Source of the DNA: Deltaproteobacteria bacterium
GTDB taxonomy: Bacteria > Desulfobacterota > Syntrophia > Syntrophales > UBA5619
Length of the DNA: 13,030 bases
NCBI GenBank assembly: GCA_023487865.1
Contig: JAMDBG010000093.1
Coordinates: 1-13,030, forward strand
Direction: 5' to 3'
A model generated the notes under the pieces. That model saw only the letters and a list, made by a program, of their open reading frames with translations. It ran no database searches and was not told the DNA's origin. Made by a program: the position numbers and the translations under genes. This document shows, piece by piece, positions 6,527 to 13,030 of the stretch; the first letter of the stretch is position 1, and each line of letters starts with the position of its first letter.

Positions 6527-6699
6527 TGCGCTGCGATTTCTGCGGATATGAATTCAAGGAGGAGGACGGCATCCAGGGATGCAGCCATTGTCCCATGGGT
6601 TCCGGCTGCAAGATGGTGAAGTGTCCCCGCTGCAATTATGAAATTCCCAAGGAACCTCAGTGGATAAAGAAATTAAAAAAGATGTTCATAGGGGGATAA
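6526..6699 (+). CDS. Small zinc-ribbon-like protein following feoB
   Basis: This is a 57-residue ORF whose ATG overlaps the feoB stop by one base (TGATG), so translation is probably coupled. It carries seven cysteines and one histidine in a pattern typical of metal knuckles: C3-x-x-C6, C19-x-H21-C22, C28, C33-x-x-C36, followed by a basic tail (W-I-K-K-L-K-K-M). The C-P-R-C-N-Y-E knuckle is the second half of a zinc ribbon. It is not FeoC as known from enterobacteria, which is a winged helix. I infer an accessory role to FeoB (metal handling, or regulation of transport), with no direct evidence. I recognise no named family with certainty. Confidence 0.8.
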   Translation: MRCDFCGYEFKEEDGIQGCSHCPMGSGCKMVKCPRCNYEIPKEPQWIKKLKKMFIGG

Positions 6700-6810
6700 T
6701 GAATTTTCCCGCGGTAACTGATACAATAAAAAAGCCGGCTCGGTAGGGATTTTTCCCGGGTCTTGCAGAAGCAGGCAATGGGCCGAATGAAACGATCAAT
6801 GGAGAAAGCG

Positions 6811-7464
6811 ATGAAATTGTCAGAGAGGGCAGAGGAGATACTGGAGGCCATGTGGACGGCCATCGAGGAGAACGGAGAGGGATTCGCCGCAATGGAAAGA
6901 ATCGGCGTCGCTGCGGATGATCCGGCCTTCGATGAACTCACGAAACGGGCCTTTATCGAAATAAAGGAGGGGCGGATCACATTCCGGCCGGAAGGGAAAA
7001 AAGAGGGCCGCAGTACCATCCGACGTCACCGCCTCGCAGAGAGGCTCATTATGGATGTCCTCAATATCAGGGGAGAAAGCGGCGATAACAAGGCCTGTCA
7101 GTTCGAGCATCTCCTCAACGAGGGGGTGGACGCAAAGGTATGCACGATGCTGAATCATCCGGATACCTGTCCGCATGGAAAGGCGATCCCTTCCGGTGAT
7201 TGCTGTCTGGAGGCCAGGCGGAGCGGCGACTTGGGTGTGGTGCCGCTTACGGAACTCAAGTCCGGCGAAGAGGGAAGGATCGCTTACATACAGACCGAAG
7301 ACAACAAAAAGATGCAGAAGCTGGTGGCGATGGGGGTCCTTCCCGGCAATCCCATCCATCTGCTGCAGTCTTCTCCCTCCTATATCTTCCGTGTCGGCTA
7401 CTCGGAATTTGCCGTCGATGCCGAGATGGCGCGGGAGATATTCATCAGTCGCCTGCAGGGGTAA
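6811..7464 (+). CDS. DtxR-family metal-dependent regulator with C-terminal FeoA/SH3-like domain
   Basis: This 217-residue protein is of the DtxR/IdeR type, the iron-sensing repressors. I start at ATG 6811 because GGAG at 6801-6804 precedes it and M-K-L-S-E-R-A-E-E-I-L is the usual family start; a TTG at 6763 and ATGs at 6778, 6787 and 6799 are in frame upstream. The metal and dimerisation domain is clear: R-R-H-R-L-A-E-R (His73, Glu77), C96-Q-F-E99-H100, and H116-P-D-T-C-P-H-G. These correspond to DtxR ligands His79, Glu83, Cys102, Glu105, His106 and His98. A C131-C132 pair follows. Residues about 143-217 form a FeoA/SH3-like domain. The N-terminal winged helix (1-65) is diverged and lacks the usual A-x-x-L-x-V-S-x-x-T-V recognition helix. 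It is in the feoB operon or just behind it. Confidence 0.88.
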   Translation: MKLSERAEEILEAMWTAIEENGEGFAAMERIGVAADDPAFDELTKRAFIEIKEGRITFRPEGKKEGRSTIRRHRLAERLIMDVLNIRGESGDNKACQFEHLLNEGVDAKVCTMLNHPDTCPHGKAIPSGDCCLEARRSGDLGVVPLTELKSGEEGRIAYIQTEDNKKMQKLVAMGVLPGNPIHLLQSSPSYIFRVGYSEFAVDAEMAREIFISRLQG

Positions 7465-7481
7465 GGGTAGTCCCTTCCCCC
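7458..7481 (+). terminator. Weak hairpin at the end of the iron module
   Basis: GGGG-T-AAGGG (7458-7467) pairs with CCCTT-C-CCCC (7472-7481) around the loop TAGT, with one T/C mismatch, across the stop codon of the DtxR-type gene. No U-tract follows. The location, before a new promoter, fits termination, but it is not a strong call. Confidence 0.35.
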
Positions 7482-7558
7482 TTGCATGTCACGGACGTGC
7501 TACCGGGTAAAGCGCGGCGCTCTATCCGCCCGGCTTCCTTGCAATGTCCAATTTTGTC

Positions 7559-7587
7559 TTGACAATGAAGGGATTGCCTTATATGAA
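7559..7587 (+). promoter_or_regulatory. Candidate promoter of the nuo operon with direct repeats
   Basis: TTGACA (7559-7564) and TATGAA (7582-7587) are 17 bases apart in the 238-base gap between the iron module and nuoA. An almost exact direct repeat, ATGAAGGGATTGCC (7565-7578) and ATGAAGGATTGCC (7583-7595), lies over the spacer and the -10 box with an 18-base period; it may bind a regulator. The leader would be about 110 bases and contains GC-rich inverted repeats (CCCGCC at 7625-7630, GGCGGG at 7652-7657). I see no gene in the gap. Confidence 0.5.
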
Positions 7588-7702
7588 GGATTGCCCCGCC
7601 GGCGGACGGAAGGCACCCTTTGCCCCCGCCCGCCCGATGATCATCTGTGATGGCGGGTCGCACCCGATTGTCGTTATGAATTCTCTCGTGAGGCGATGAA
7701 CT

Positions 7703-8056
7703 ATGATCGAATATGTTCCGATCCTCGTTATGATGATTTTTGCCGTTCTTATCGCGCTGCTTATCGTCGGCGCCTCCTATCTTCTCGGCCATCGGATTTC
7801 CAACCGGATAAAACTCTCCGTCTATGAATGCGGCATGCAGACGATCGGGCCCACCCGGATGAAGATCAATATCCGCTACTACATCGTGGCGATGCTTTTT
7901 CTGATTTTCGACATTGAAATCATGTTCCTCTATCCCTGGGCGGTCGTGGCGGGCAGCCTGAAGCTCTTCGGTTTTGCGGTGATGGCGATTTTTGTGGTCA
8001 TCCTGCTGATCGGTTATATCTATCTGTGGAGGAAAGGGGCTCTGGAATGGCAATAG
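7703..8056 (+). CDS. nuoA: NADH-quinone oxidoreductase subunit A
   Basis: NuoA is a small membrane subunit of complex I located near the quinone chamber and needed for coupling electron transfer to proton pumping. The 117-residue product has three membrane segments (about 5-28, 59-83 and 88-110). Its family hallmarks are Y-E-C-G at 41-44 in the first loop, R-Y-Y-I-V-A-M-L-F-L-I-F-D-I-E at 58-72 with the conserved acidic pair D70 and E72, and F-L-Y-P-W-A. The ATG is preceded by GAGGCG at 7690-7695, 7 bases away. Its last 10 bases overlap nuoB. It opens a nuoABCD gene order typical of complete complex I operons. Confidence 0.97.
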   Translation: MIEYVPILVMMIFAVLIALLIVGASYLLGHRISNRIKLSVYECGMQTIGPTRMKINIRYYIVAMLFLIFDIEIMFLYPWAVVAGSLKLFGFAVMAIFVVILLIGYIYLWRKGALEWQ

Positions 8057-8538
8057 AGTATACGCCGGAGTCGCTGCAGGATGTGATCAACTGGGCGAGA
8101 AAAAACTCCATCTGGCCCGTCACCTTCGGACTGGCATGCTGCGCGCTGGAGATGATGGTGGCCAGTTCCGCGACCTACGACATCGCCCGCTTCGGCGCCG
8201 AGGTCTTCAGGCCTTCTCCCCGTCAGGCCGATCTGATGATCGTCGCCGGGACTCTGACCAAGAAGATGGCGCCCGTGCTCAGGCGCATCTATGATCAGAT
8301 GCCCGAGCCGAAATGGGTGATCGCTTACGGGTCCTGCGCCTGCAGCGGGGGGATTTTCCAGTCCTACAGCGTCGTCCAGGGGGTGGATCAGATCGTCCCC
8401 GTGGATGTCTACGTTCCCGGCTGTCCGCCCCGCCCGGAAGGACTCCTGAAAGGTTTGATCTCCCTGCAGGAAAAGATCGCCGGGGAGAAGTCGTCAGAAA
8501 GAAAACTGGTCAGCCTGCCGTGGGGGAACAATGGCTAA
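8047..8538 (+). CDS. nuoB: NADH-quinone oxidoreductase subunit B (cluster N2)
   Basis: NuoB holds the terminal [4Fe-4S] cluster N2, which passes electrons to quinone. The 163-residue product has all four ligands: the tandem C31-C32 in F-G-L-A-C-C-A-L-E-M-M, C97 in Y-G-S-C-A, and C126 in P-G-C-P-P-R-P-E. The spacings (65 and 29 residues) are those of the E. coli subunit. I chose ATG 8047, inside the end of nuoA, because the protein then starts like other NuoB proteins and AAGGGG stands upstream; an in-frame upstream start at 8026 would only add residues from nuoA coding sequence. Overlaps at both ends indicate translational coupling. Confidence 0.97.
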   Translation: MAIEYTPESLQDVINWARKNSIWPVTFGLACCALEMMVASSATYDIARFGAEVFRPSPRQADLMIVAGTLTKKMAPVLRRIYDQMPEPKWVIAYGSCACSGGIFQSYSVVQGVDQIVPVDVYVPGCPPRPEGLLKGLISLQEKIAGEKSSERKLVSLPWGNNG

Positions 8539-9046
8539 GTCCACAGCTTGCGAACTGCTCAAGGCGCAATTCCCGGAGGCGGTGCGGGGGATCGACGAAT
8601 TCAGGGGTGAAACCAGCGTCACCGTGGATAAAGAACGGCTTCGGGCGGTGATGGCGTTCCTGAAGGAGAACGAGGGCACGCTTTACGACCTGCTGGTCGA
8701 TATCGCCGGCGTGGACGCCGGCGGCGGGTCACCCCGTTTCCTGGTCGTTTATCTTCTGCACTCCATGAAATACAACAACCGGCTGAGGATCAAAGTCGGG
8801 GTGTCCGAGGGTGCGGCCGTGGATACGGTGAGCGACATCTGGAAGGCCGCGGACTGGATGGAAAGGGAAGTGTACGATCTGTTCGGGATCGAGTTCAGCC
8901 GTCATCCCGATCTGAGGCGCATCCTGCTTCCGGAAGATTTTACCGGCCATCCCCTGAGGAAGGATTACCCCCTCAAGGGTGTGGATTTCGATAAGCCTTT
9001 TCCCGTTTGCCTGGAGGAGGAAAAAGGAAAACAGACCGATGGCTGA
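8531..9046 (+). CDS. nuoC: NADH-quinone oxidoreductase subunit C
   Basis: NuoC is the 30-kDa-type hydrophilic subunit of the complex I connecting arm. The product has 171 residues and is separate from NuoD, unlike the fused NuoCD of E. coli. The diagnostic region is near the C terminus: E-R-E-V-Y-D-L-F-G-I-E-F, then H-P-D-L-R-R-I-L-L-P-E-D-F-x-G-H-P-L-R-K-D-Y-P-L-K-G. The start overlaps the end of nuoB by 8 bases and the stop overlaps nuoD by 8 bases. GGGGG at 8522-8526 can serve as ribosome site. The length is typical for anaerobic bacterial NuoC. Confidence 0.96.
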   Translation: MAKSTACELLKAQFPEAVRGIDEFRGETSVTVDKERLRAVMAFLKENEGTLYDLLVDIAGVDAGGGSPRFLVVYLLHSMKYNNRLRIKVGVSEGAAVDTVSDIWKAADWMEREVYDLFGIEFSRHPDLRRILLPEDFTGHPLRKDYPLKGVDFDKPFPVCLEEEKGKQTDG

Positions 9047-10214
9047 AACCCGCCTGATGACGATCAATATGGGTCCCCAGCATCCGGCGACGCACGGGGT
9101 GCTCCGGCTCCTTTTGGAACTGGACGGCGAGGTCATCGTCAAGTCCGTTCCGGACATCGGTTATCTCCACCGGGGGATAGAGAAGCTCGCCGAATCCATG
9201 ACCTACCCCCAGGCCCTCACACTGACGGATCGGCTGGACTACACCAGCGGCCTTTCCAACAATCTGGCCTATTGCCTGGCAGTCGAGAAACTCCTGGACA
9301 TTGCTATCCCCAAAAGGGCCCAGTATCTGCGGGTACTGCTGGCCGAGCTCCAGCGCATTGCGGCCCACCTCCTGTGGATCGCCACGCACGCCCTGGATCT
9401 CGGCGCGATGACGCTGCTCTTCTACGCCTTTCGGGACCGGGAAGAGATCCTCGGGATGCTGGAGCTGGTGACCGGCGCCCGGCTCACCCCGAGCTTCATC
9501 CGGATCGGAGGCATTGCCGCCGATATTCCCGAGCCCTTTTTGCCGCGCGTCAGGGCGTTTGTCGCGACCTTCCCCAAGAGGGTCGATGAATACGAAACGC
9601 TGCTGACGGAAAACATCATCTGGAAGAAAAGGACGCAGGGCATCTCGCCTATGTCCGGCGCGGATTGCATCGACTACGGGGTCACCGGGCCGGTGCTTCG
9701 GGCGTCCGGGGTGTATTACGACGTGAGGAAGGCCTACCCCTATTCGAGCTACGAGGACTTTGACTTTGAAATCCCCCTGGGCCAGAAGGGGGACGTGTAC
9801 GACCGCTACCTGGTCCGGCTCAAGGAGATGAGGCAATCCAACCGGATCGTCGGGCAGGCCGCGGAGAAGCTCCCCGCCGGACCCGTGATGGCCGTCGATG
9901 CGCCGCAGGTGACACCCCCGGCGAAAGAAGCGGTGGGCAAGGATATCGCCGCCCTGATCCGCCATTTCAAGATCATGGAAGAGGGTTTCAGGCCCCCCTG
10001 CGGCGAGGTTTATGCCTCCATCGAATCGTCGAAAGGGGAACTCGGTTTTTACTTGATCAGCGACGGGGGCAACAAGCCCTTCCGGATGAGAGTCAGACCG
10101 CCCTCCTTCATCAATCTGGGCGCCCTGCCGAAGATGATTAAAGGACAAATGGTCGCGGATGTCGTTGCCGCCATCGGCAGCATCGACATCGTGCTGGGGG
10201 AGATAGACAGGTAA
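9039..10214 (+). CDS. nuoD: NADH-quinone oxidoreductase subunit D
   Basis: NuoD is the 49-kDa-type subunit, which forms the quinone-binding pocket together with NuoB. The product has 391 residues. G-P-Q-H-P-A-T-H-G at 12-20 supplies His19, and Tyr68 lies in T-D-R-L-D-Y. These correspond by spacing to the quinone-binding His38 and Tyr87 of Thermus Nqo4. The C terminus has the usual E-S-S-K-G-E-L-G-F-Y and G-S-I-D-I-V-L-G-E-I-D-R. I chose ATG 9039, overlapping the nuoC stop, because the protein then begins with the normal M-A-E-T-R-x-M-T-I-N-M-G-P-Q-H; an in-frame start at 8979 lies inside nuoC. Only 4 bases separate its stop from the next gene. Confidence 0.97.
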   Translation: MAETRLMTINMGPQHPATHGVLRLLLELDGEVIVKSVPDIGYLHRGIEKLAESMTYPQALTLTDRLDYTSGLSNNLAYCLAVEKLLDIAIPKRAQYLRVLLAELQRIAAHLLWIATHALDLGAMTLLFYAFRDREEILGMLELVTGARLTPSFIRIGGIAADIPEPFLPRVRAFVATFPKRVDEYETLLTENIIWKKRTQGISPMSGADCIDYGVTGPVLRASGVYYDVRKAYPYSSYEDFDFEIPLGQKGDVYDRYLVRLKEMRQSNRIVGQAAEKLPAGPVMAVDAPQVTPPAKEAVGKDIAALIRHFKIMEEGFRPPCGEVYASIESSKGELGFYLISDGGNKPFRMRVRPPSFINLGALPKMIKGQMVADVVAAIGSIDIVLGEIDR

Positions 10215-10218
10215 CGGA

Positions 10219-12171
10219 ATGGAAAATATCGTTTTCAGCTCCTGGCAGGAAGAGCTCATCGACAACAGGACGGTCGCGGAACAGGACCGCCGGCAGCCCG
10301 GCAACGTCAAGCTTCCGGCGGAGTTCCGGCCCGGCGAGCGGATCAAGGCCTTCATGGGCTGGGACGGCATCGTCCTGTGCGACCCCGATGTGGACATCGT
10401 CGAGATGTCCGCCCGCTATGCGGAGGCCGTGCAGTCGGAGTCCTGCGGAAAGTGTTTTCCCTGCCGCGTCGGCACGCGGCTGGTGAGCGACTGGCTCGGG
10501 AAGATCGCCTCCGGAGAGGGCCGGGCGGAAGACGTCACCCGTATCGGGGAGCTCGCGTCCCGGATCCGGGAGGGGTCCAAATGCTCCATCGGCCAGACGG
10601 GCATGAAACCCGTCCTCCATGCGCTGAAGTATTTCCCTCAGGCCTTTGCCGATGCCGCTGCGAAAAGAGGGAAATCGCCCGAAGGCCGGTATCGCTATTC
10701 CGTGACCGCCCCCTGCGTCAGCGTCTGCCCCAGCAGCCTCGATATTCCCACTTATGTGGAGGAGATCGGCGAACAGCGGTTTGCCGAATCGCTGGCCACG
10801 ATCCGTCAGAGCATCTGCATGGCCGGGACCCTCGGCAGGGTCTGCATCCGCCCCTGCGAATCGAACTGCCGCAGGGCGAACCTCGATGAGTCCATCTCCA
10901 TCAAGAACCTCAAGCGATTCGCAGCGGATTACGAAATTGAGAAAAACAGGCATCCCCGAAACGCCGCCGGGAAAAGGACCGGCCGGAAGGTCGCCGTTAT
11001 CGGCGCCGGTCCGGCGGGACTCTCCTGCGCCTACAACCTGGCCCTGAAGGGGCACCAGCCGACGGTCTTCGAGAAGCTTCCCGAACCGGGAGGCATGGCC
11101 GCCGTGGGGATCCCGGATTTCCGCCTGCCGCGGCAGATCCTCAGGCGCGAGGTGGACATCGTCAAGGAGGCCGGCGTGGAGATCCGCTACGGCGTCGAGG
11201 TGGGAAAAGAGATCACCATCGCGGATCTGAGGAAGGACTATGCCGCCGTCTTCATCGGCGTCGGCGCCCATGACAGCATGCCCATGGGGGTGGAGGGCGA
11301 AGAGATGGGATACCAGGGATTCATCCCCGGCGTCCGGTATCTTCTGGACATCAGCCAGGGGAAGGACCCTTACCCCGAAGGGAAGAAGGTGGTCGTGGTC
11401 GGGGGCGGCAATGTGGCGATCGACTGCGTCCGCTCCTCCTTCCGGATCGGCAAGGAGGATGTGAACCTCGTCTACCGGCGCACCATCGTGGAAATGCCCG
11501 CCGACCCGGTGGAGATCCATGACGCCGAGGAGGAAAAGGTCAACTTCCACTACCTGTGCAATCCCGCGAAGATCCTCTCCCGGGAGGGAAGGGTCGTGGG
11601 GGTGGAGTGCATCCGCATGGAACTCGGGGAGCCGGACAAGAGCGGCCGCAGAAGACCCGTCCCGGTCGCCGGCTCGGAATTCGTCATCGAAACGGACATC
11701 CTGATCCCGGCCATCGGCCAGAAGGTCAACCTCTCCTTCCTGAGGGAAGAGGACGGCATCAAGCTGACCAAGTGGAACACCATCGATGCCGACCCCGATA
11801 CCTTTGCCACCTCGCAGGAAGGGGTGTTTGCCTCCGGCGACTGCGTCACGGGTCCCGATGTGCTCGTCAGGGCCACGGGCACGGGAAAAAGGGCCGCGGA
11901 AAAGATCGACCTCTATCTTGCCGGCGGCAAGGTGGAGGCCTCGATCGACGAGAATTTCAAATCCCTTTTTTCCCAGCTCGGGGTCTACAACAAAAAAGAG
12001 CAGCTCGGCGCCATCGGCGGCCTGAAGAGGGCGGAACTGCCCATGCTCGAACCGGAAGAACGGAAGCGCTCCTTCGACGAAGTGGAGGCGGGCTATAAGA
12101 TCAACGAGGCGACAGACGAGGCGGAGCGGTGTCTGCGCTGCTACAGAATCGGCATGATCGCCATAGGGTAG
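10219..12171 (+). CDS. Fusion of NuoF C-terminal Fe-S domain with GltD/NfnB-type FAD-NAD(P) oxidoreductase
   Basis: The 650-residue protein stands where nuoE and nuoF are expected. Residues about 40-150 match the C-terminal part of NuoF: S-C76-G-K-C79-F-P-C82-R-V-G-T and K-C122-S-I-G, the ligands of cluster N3. The NuoF FMN- and NADH-binding part is missing. Residues 160-640 are a glutamate-synthase small-subunit-type (GltD, NfnB) flavoprotein. Cysteines C166, C170, C209, C213 and C217 (R-V-C-x-x-x-C-x-x-x-C) are cluster ligands, G-A-G-P-A-G at 262-267 binds FAD and G-G-G-N-V-A at 395-400 a second dinucleotide. A-S-G-D-C follows near 538. A lone C638-x-x-C641 ends the chain. I infer an NAD(P)H (or ferredoxin) entry point into complex I, possibly electron bifurcating; substrate choice cannot be told from sequence. 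The gene is 4 bases after nuoD and clearly in the operon. Confidence 0.88.
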   Translation: MENIVFSSWQEELIDNRTVAEQDRRQPGNVKLPAEFRPGERIKAFMGWDGIVLCDPDVDIVEMSARYAEAVQSESCGKCFPCRVGTRLVSDWLGKIASGEGRAEDVTRIGELASRIREGSKCSIGQTGMKPVLHALKYFPQAFADAAAKRGKSPEGRYRYSVTAPCVSVCPSSLDIPTYVEEIGEQRFAESLATIRQSICMAGTLGRVCIRPCESNCRRANLDESISIKNLKRFAADYEIEKNRHPRNAAGKRTGRKVAVIGAGPAGLSCAYNLALKGHQPTVFEKLPEPGGMAAVGIPDFRLPRQILRREVDIVKEAGVEIRYGVEVGKEITIADLRKDYAAVFIGVGAHDSMPMGVEGEEMGYQGFIPGVRYLLDISQGKDPYPEGKKVVVVGGGNVAIDCVRSSFRIGKEDVNLVYRRTIVEMPADPVEIHDAEEEKVNFHYLCNPAKILSREGRVVGVECIRMELGEPDKSGRRRPVPVAGSEFVIETDILIPAIGQKVNLSFLREEDGIKLTKWNTIDADPDTFATSQEGVFASGDCVTGPDVLVRATGTGKRAAEKIDLYLAGGKVEASIDENFKSLFSQLGVYNKKEQLGAIGGLKRAELPMLEPEERKRSFDEVEAGYKINEATDEAERCLRCYRIGMIAIG

Positions 12172-12185
12172 GGCGCAAAGCGCCC
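12171..12185 (+). other. Perfect short hairpin between the fusion gene and nuoG
   Basis: GGGCGC-AAA-GCGCCC forms a 6-bp GC stem beginning at the last base of the stop codon. No U-tract follows, and the operon should continue into the next gene. It could mark an mRNA processing or stability site in the longest intra-operon gap (55 bases). No function is proven. Confidence 0.35.
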
Positions 12186-12226
12186 GGCGTTCGACAGCGG
12201 CATTGGGGTGAAGGATAACATTTGAC

Positions 12227-13030
12227 ATGATCACACTGACCATCGATGGCAAACAAGTGACCGTCCGGCCGGGGACAACGATCCTGGCCGCGGCCAAAGA
12301 AGCGGGCATCGACATCCCCACCCTTTGCTACCACAAGAGCCTGCTGCCGATCGGTTCCTGCCGTCTGTGTCTGGTCGAGGTGGAGGGTTACAGCGAACCC
12401 ATGACCGCCTGCACGACGCCGGCTCTGGACGGGATCATCGTAAGGACCCGGTCGGAGAAGCTCTACCGGATGAGGCGGGAGTTTTTGCAGCTCATCCTCG
12501 TCTCCCACCCTCTGGATTGTCCGCAGTGCGATGAGGGCGGGGAGTGCCGCCTCCAGGAACTCGTTTACGAACACGGGATCGAAAGGGTCGAATATGAGGC
12601 CCTTCGTATCGATACGAAAGGCGCCTATGCCACCCCCCTGATCCGGTACTGGGAACTCCGGTGCATCCTGTGCGGAAGGTGCTACCGCGCCTGCCGCGAG
12701 GTATCGGGGCGGTCCGCCATAGACATCACGGGAAAGGGCTTTTCCGCCCGGATCGCCGCGACCAACGGCGGCGACTGCATCTCCTGCGGGGAGTGCCTCT
12801 CTCTTTGCCCGGTGGGGGCGCTGACGGAAAATCTGAGCCCCGTAAAGAGCCGGGCCTGGCAGAGCGAAAGGACCGATACCACCTGTCCCCACTGCGGTTT
12901 CGGCTGCCGGCTGACGCTGAACGTCTGCGACGGGGGCTTCATCAGCAAGATATTCAACAAGACCGATCTGCCTCCCAACCATGCCTCGCTTTGCGTCCGG
13001 GGCCGGTTCGGTTACGATTTTCACAACCAC
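12227..13030 (+). CDS. nuoG: NuoG / formate dehydrogenase-like large subunit (5' part, cut by window end)
   Basis: The first 268 codons are visible and the frame is open at the window edge. Metal sites appear in canonical order. A [2Fe-2S] site (C34, C45, C48, C62) is followed by the His-Cys3 cluster (H94, C98, C101, C107). Two ferredoxin-like [4Fe-4S] sites come next (C146, C149, C152, C156 and C184, C187, C190, C194). The start of the molybdopterin-type domain has C220-P-H-C223-G-F-G-C227 and C256-V-R-G-R. This arrangement is shared by NuoG and NAD-linked formate dehydrogenase alpha subunits. C-x-x-C-G-F-G-C is the formate dehydrogenase style, but Arg258 stands where those enzymes usually have Lys. 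The operon favours NuoG. Whether the missing part holds Mo/W ligands and a Cys or Sec cannot be seen. The start ATG has only a weak ribosome site (AAGGAT at 12211). Confidence 0.85.
   Translation, partial: MITLTIDGKQVTVRPGTTILAAAKEAGIDIPTLCYHKSLLPIGSCRLCLVEVEGYSEPMTACTTPALDGIIVRTRSEKLYRMRREFLQLILVSHPLDCPQCDEGGECRLQELVYEHGIERVEYEALRIDTKGAYATPLIRYWELRCILCGRCYRACREVSGRSAIDITGKGFSARIAATNGGDCISCGECLSLCPVGALTENLSPVKSRAWQSERTDTTCPHCGFGCRLTLNVCDGGFISKIFNKTDLPPNHASLCVRGRFGYDFHNH

Noticed and set aside
6722..6727. TACAAT as a -10 box for the DtxR-type gene
   Set aside because: There is no acceptable -35 box at 16-18 bases upstream, so I did not list a promoter.
8973..10397. 474-residue ORF antisense to nuoD
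   Set aside because: It is a shadow of nuoD; no domain is recognisable and nuoD is certain.
10138..12321. 727-residue ORF antisense to the flavoprotein fusion gene
   Set aside because: It is an antisense shadow, rich in Asp, Gly and His; the plus strand encodes clear Fe-S and Rossmann motifs.
1..13030. tRNA or rRNA genes, CRISPR arrays, insertion sequences, prophage or attachment sites
   Set aside because: I found no repeats with regular spacing, no transposase or integrase ORFs and no cloverleaf-like sequence in the intergenic gaps, which are all short.

Overview
The window looks like a chromosomal segment of an anaerobic, selenium-using, GC-rich bacterium. The gene content (clustered complex I with separate nuoC and nuoD, a GltD-type flavoprotein in the complex I operon, Feo iron uptake, a GrdB/PrdB-like selenoprotein) fits a deltaproteobacterium (Desulfobacterota, perhaps a Syntrophus-like lineage). 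That assignment is an inference from gene style only.

Layout. (1) 1-296: 3' end of a family 4-type uracil-DNA glycosylase. (2) 343-2895: a membrane-quality or envelope cluster: a long NfeD serine protease, its stomatin/slipin partner, then a small LiaF-like membrane protein behind a strong hairpin. (3) 2969-3847, minus strand: a 292-codon gene interrupted by one in-frame UGA. The UGA lies in a U-x-x-C motif and is followed by a 7-bp stem-loop that fits a bacterial SECIS, so I annotate one selenoprotein of the GrdB/PrdB superfamily instead of two short ORFs. It has its own consensus promoter and diverges from fur. (4) 4021-7464: an iron module: a Fur-family regulator with a Fur-box-like operator in its own promoter, a second Fur box, feoB, a previously uncalled 57-residue zinc-ribbon protein overlapping the feoB stop, and a DtxR-type regulator that carries the only FeoA-like domain in the locus. 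(5) 7703-13030: the start of a complex I operon: nuoA, nuoB, nuoC, nuoD, then, where nuoE and nuoF would normally stand, a fusion of the C-terminal Fe-S part of NuoF with a GltD/NfnB-type FAD and NAD(P) flavoprotein, and finally a NuoG/formate-dehydrogenase-type large subunit cut by the window end.

How it fits together. The iron module supplies ferrous iron under two metal-sensing regulators, and the complex I operon is a heavy iron-sulphur consumer. The operon's electron-input side is rebuilt: the FMN/NADH-binding half of NuoF and all of NuoE are absent from this position and a flavoprotein with a second nucleotide-binding fold takes their place. The two points most worth following are the uncalled selenoprotein and this remodelled input module.
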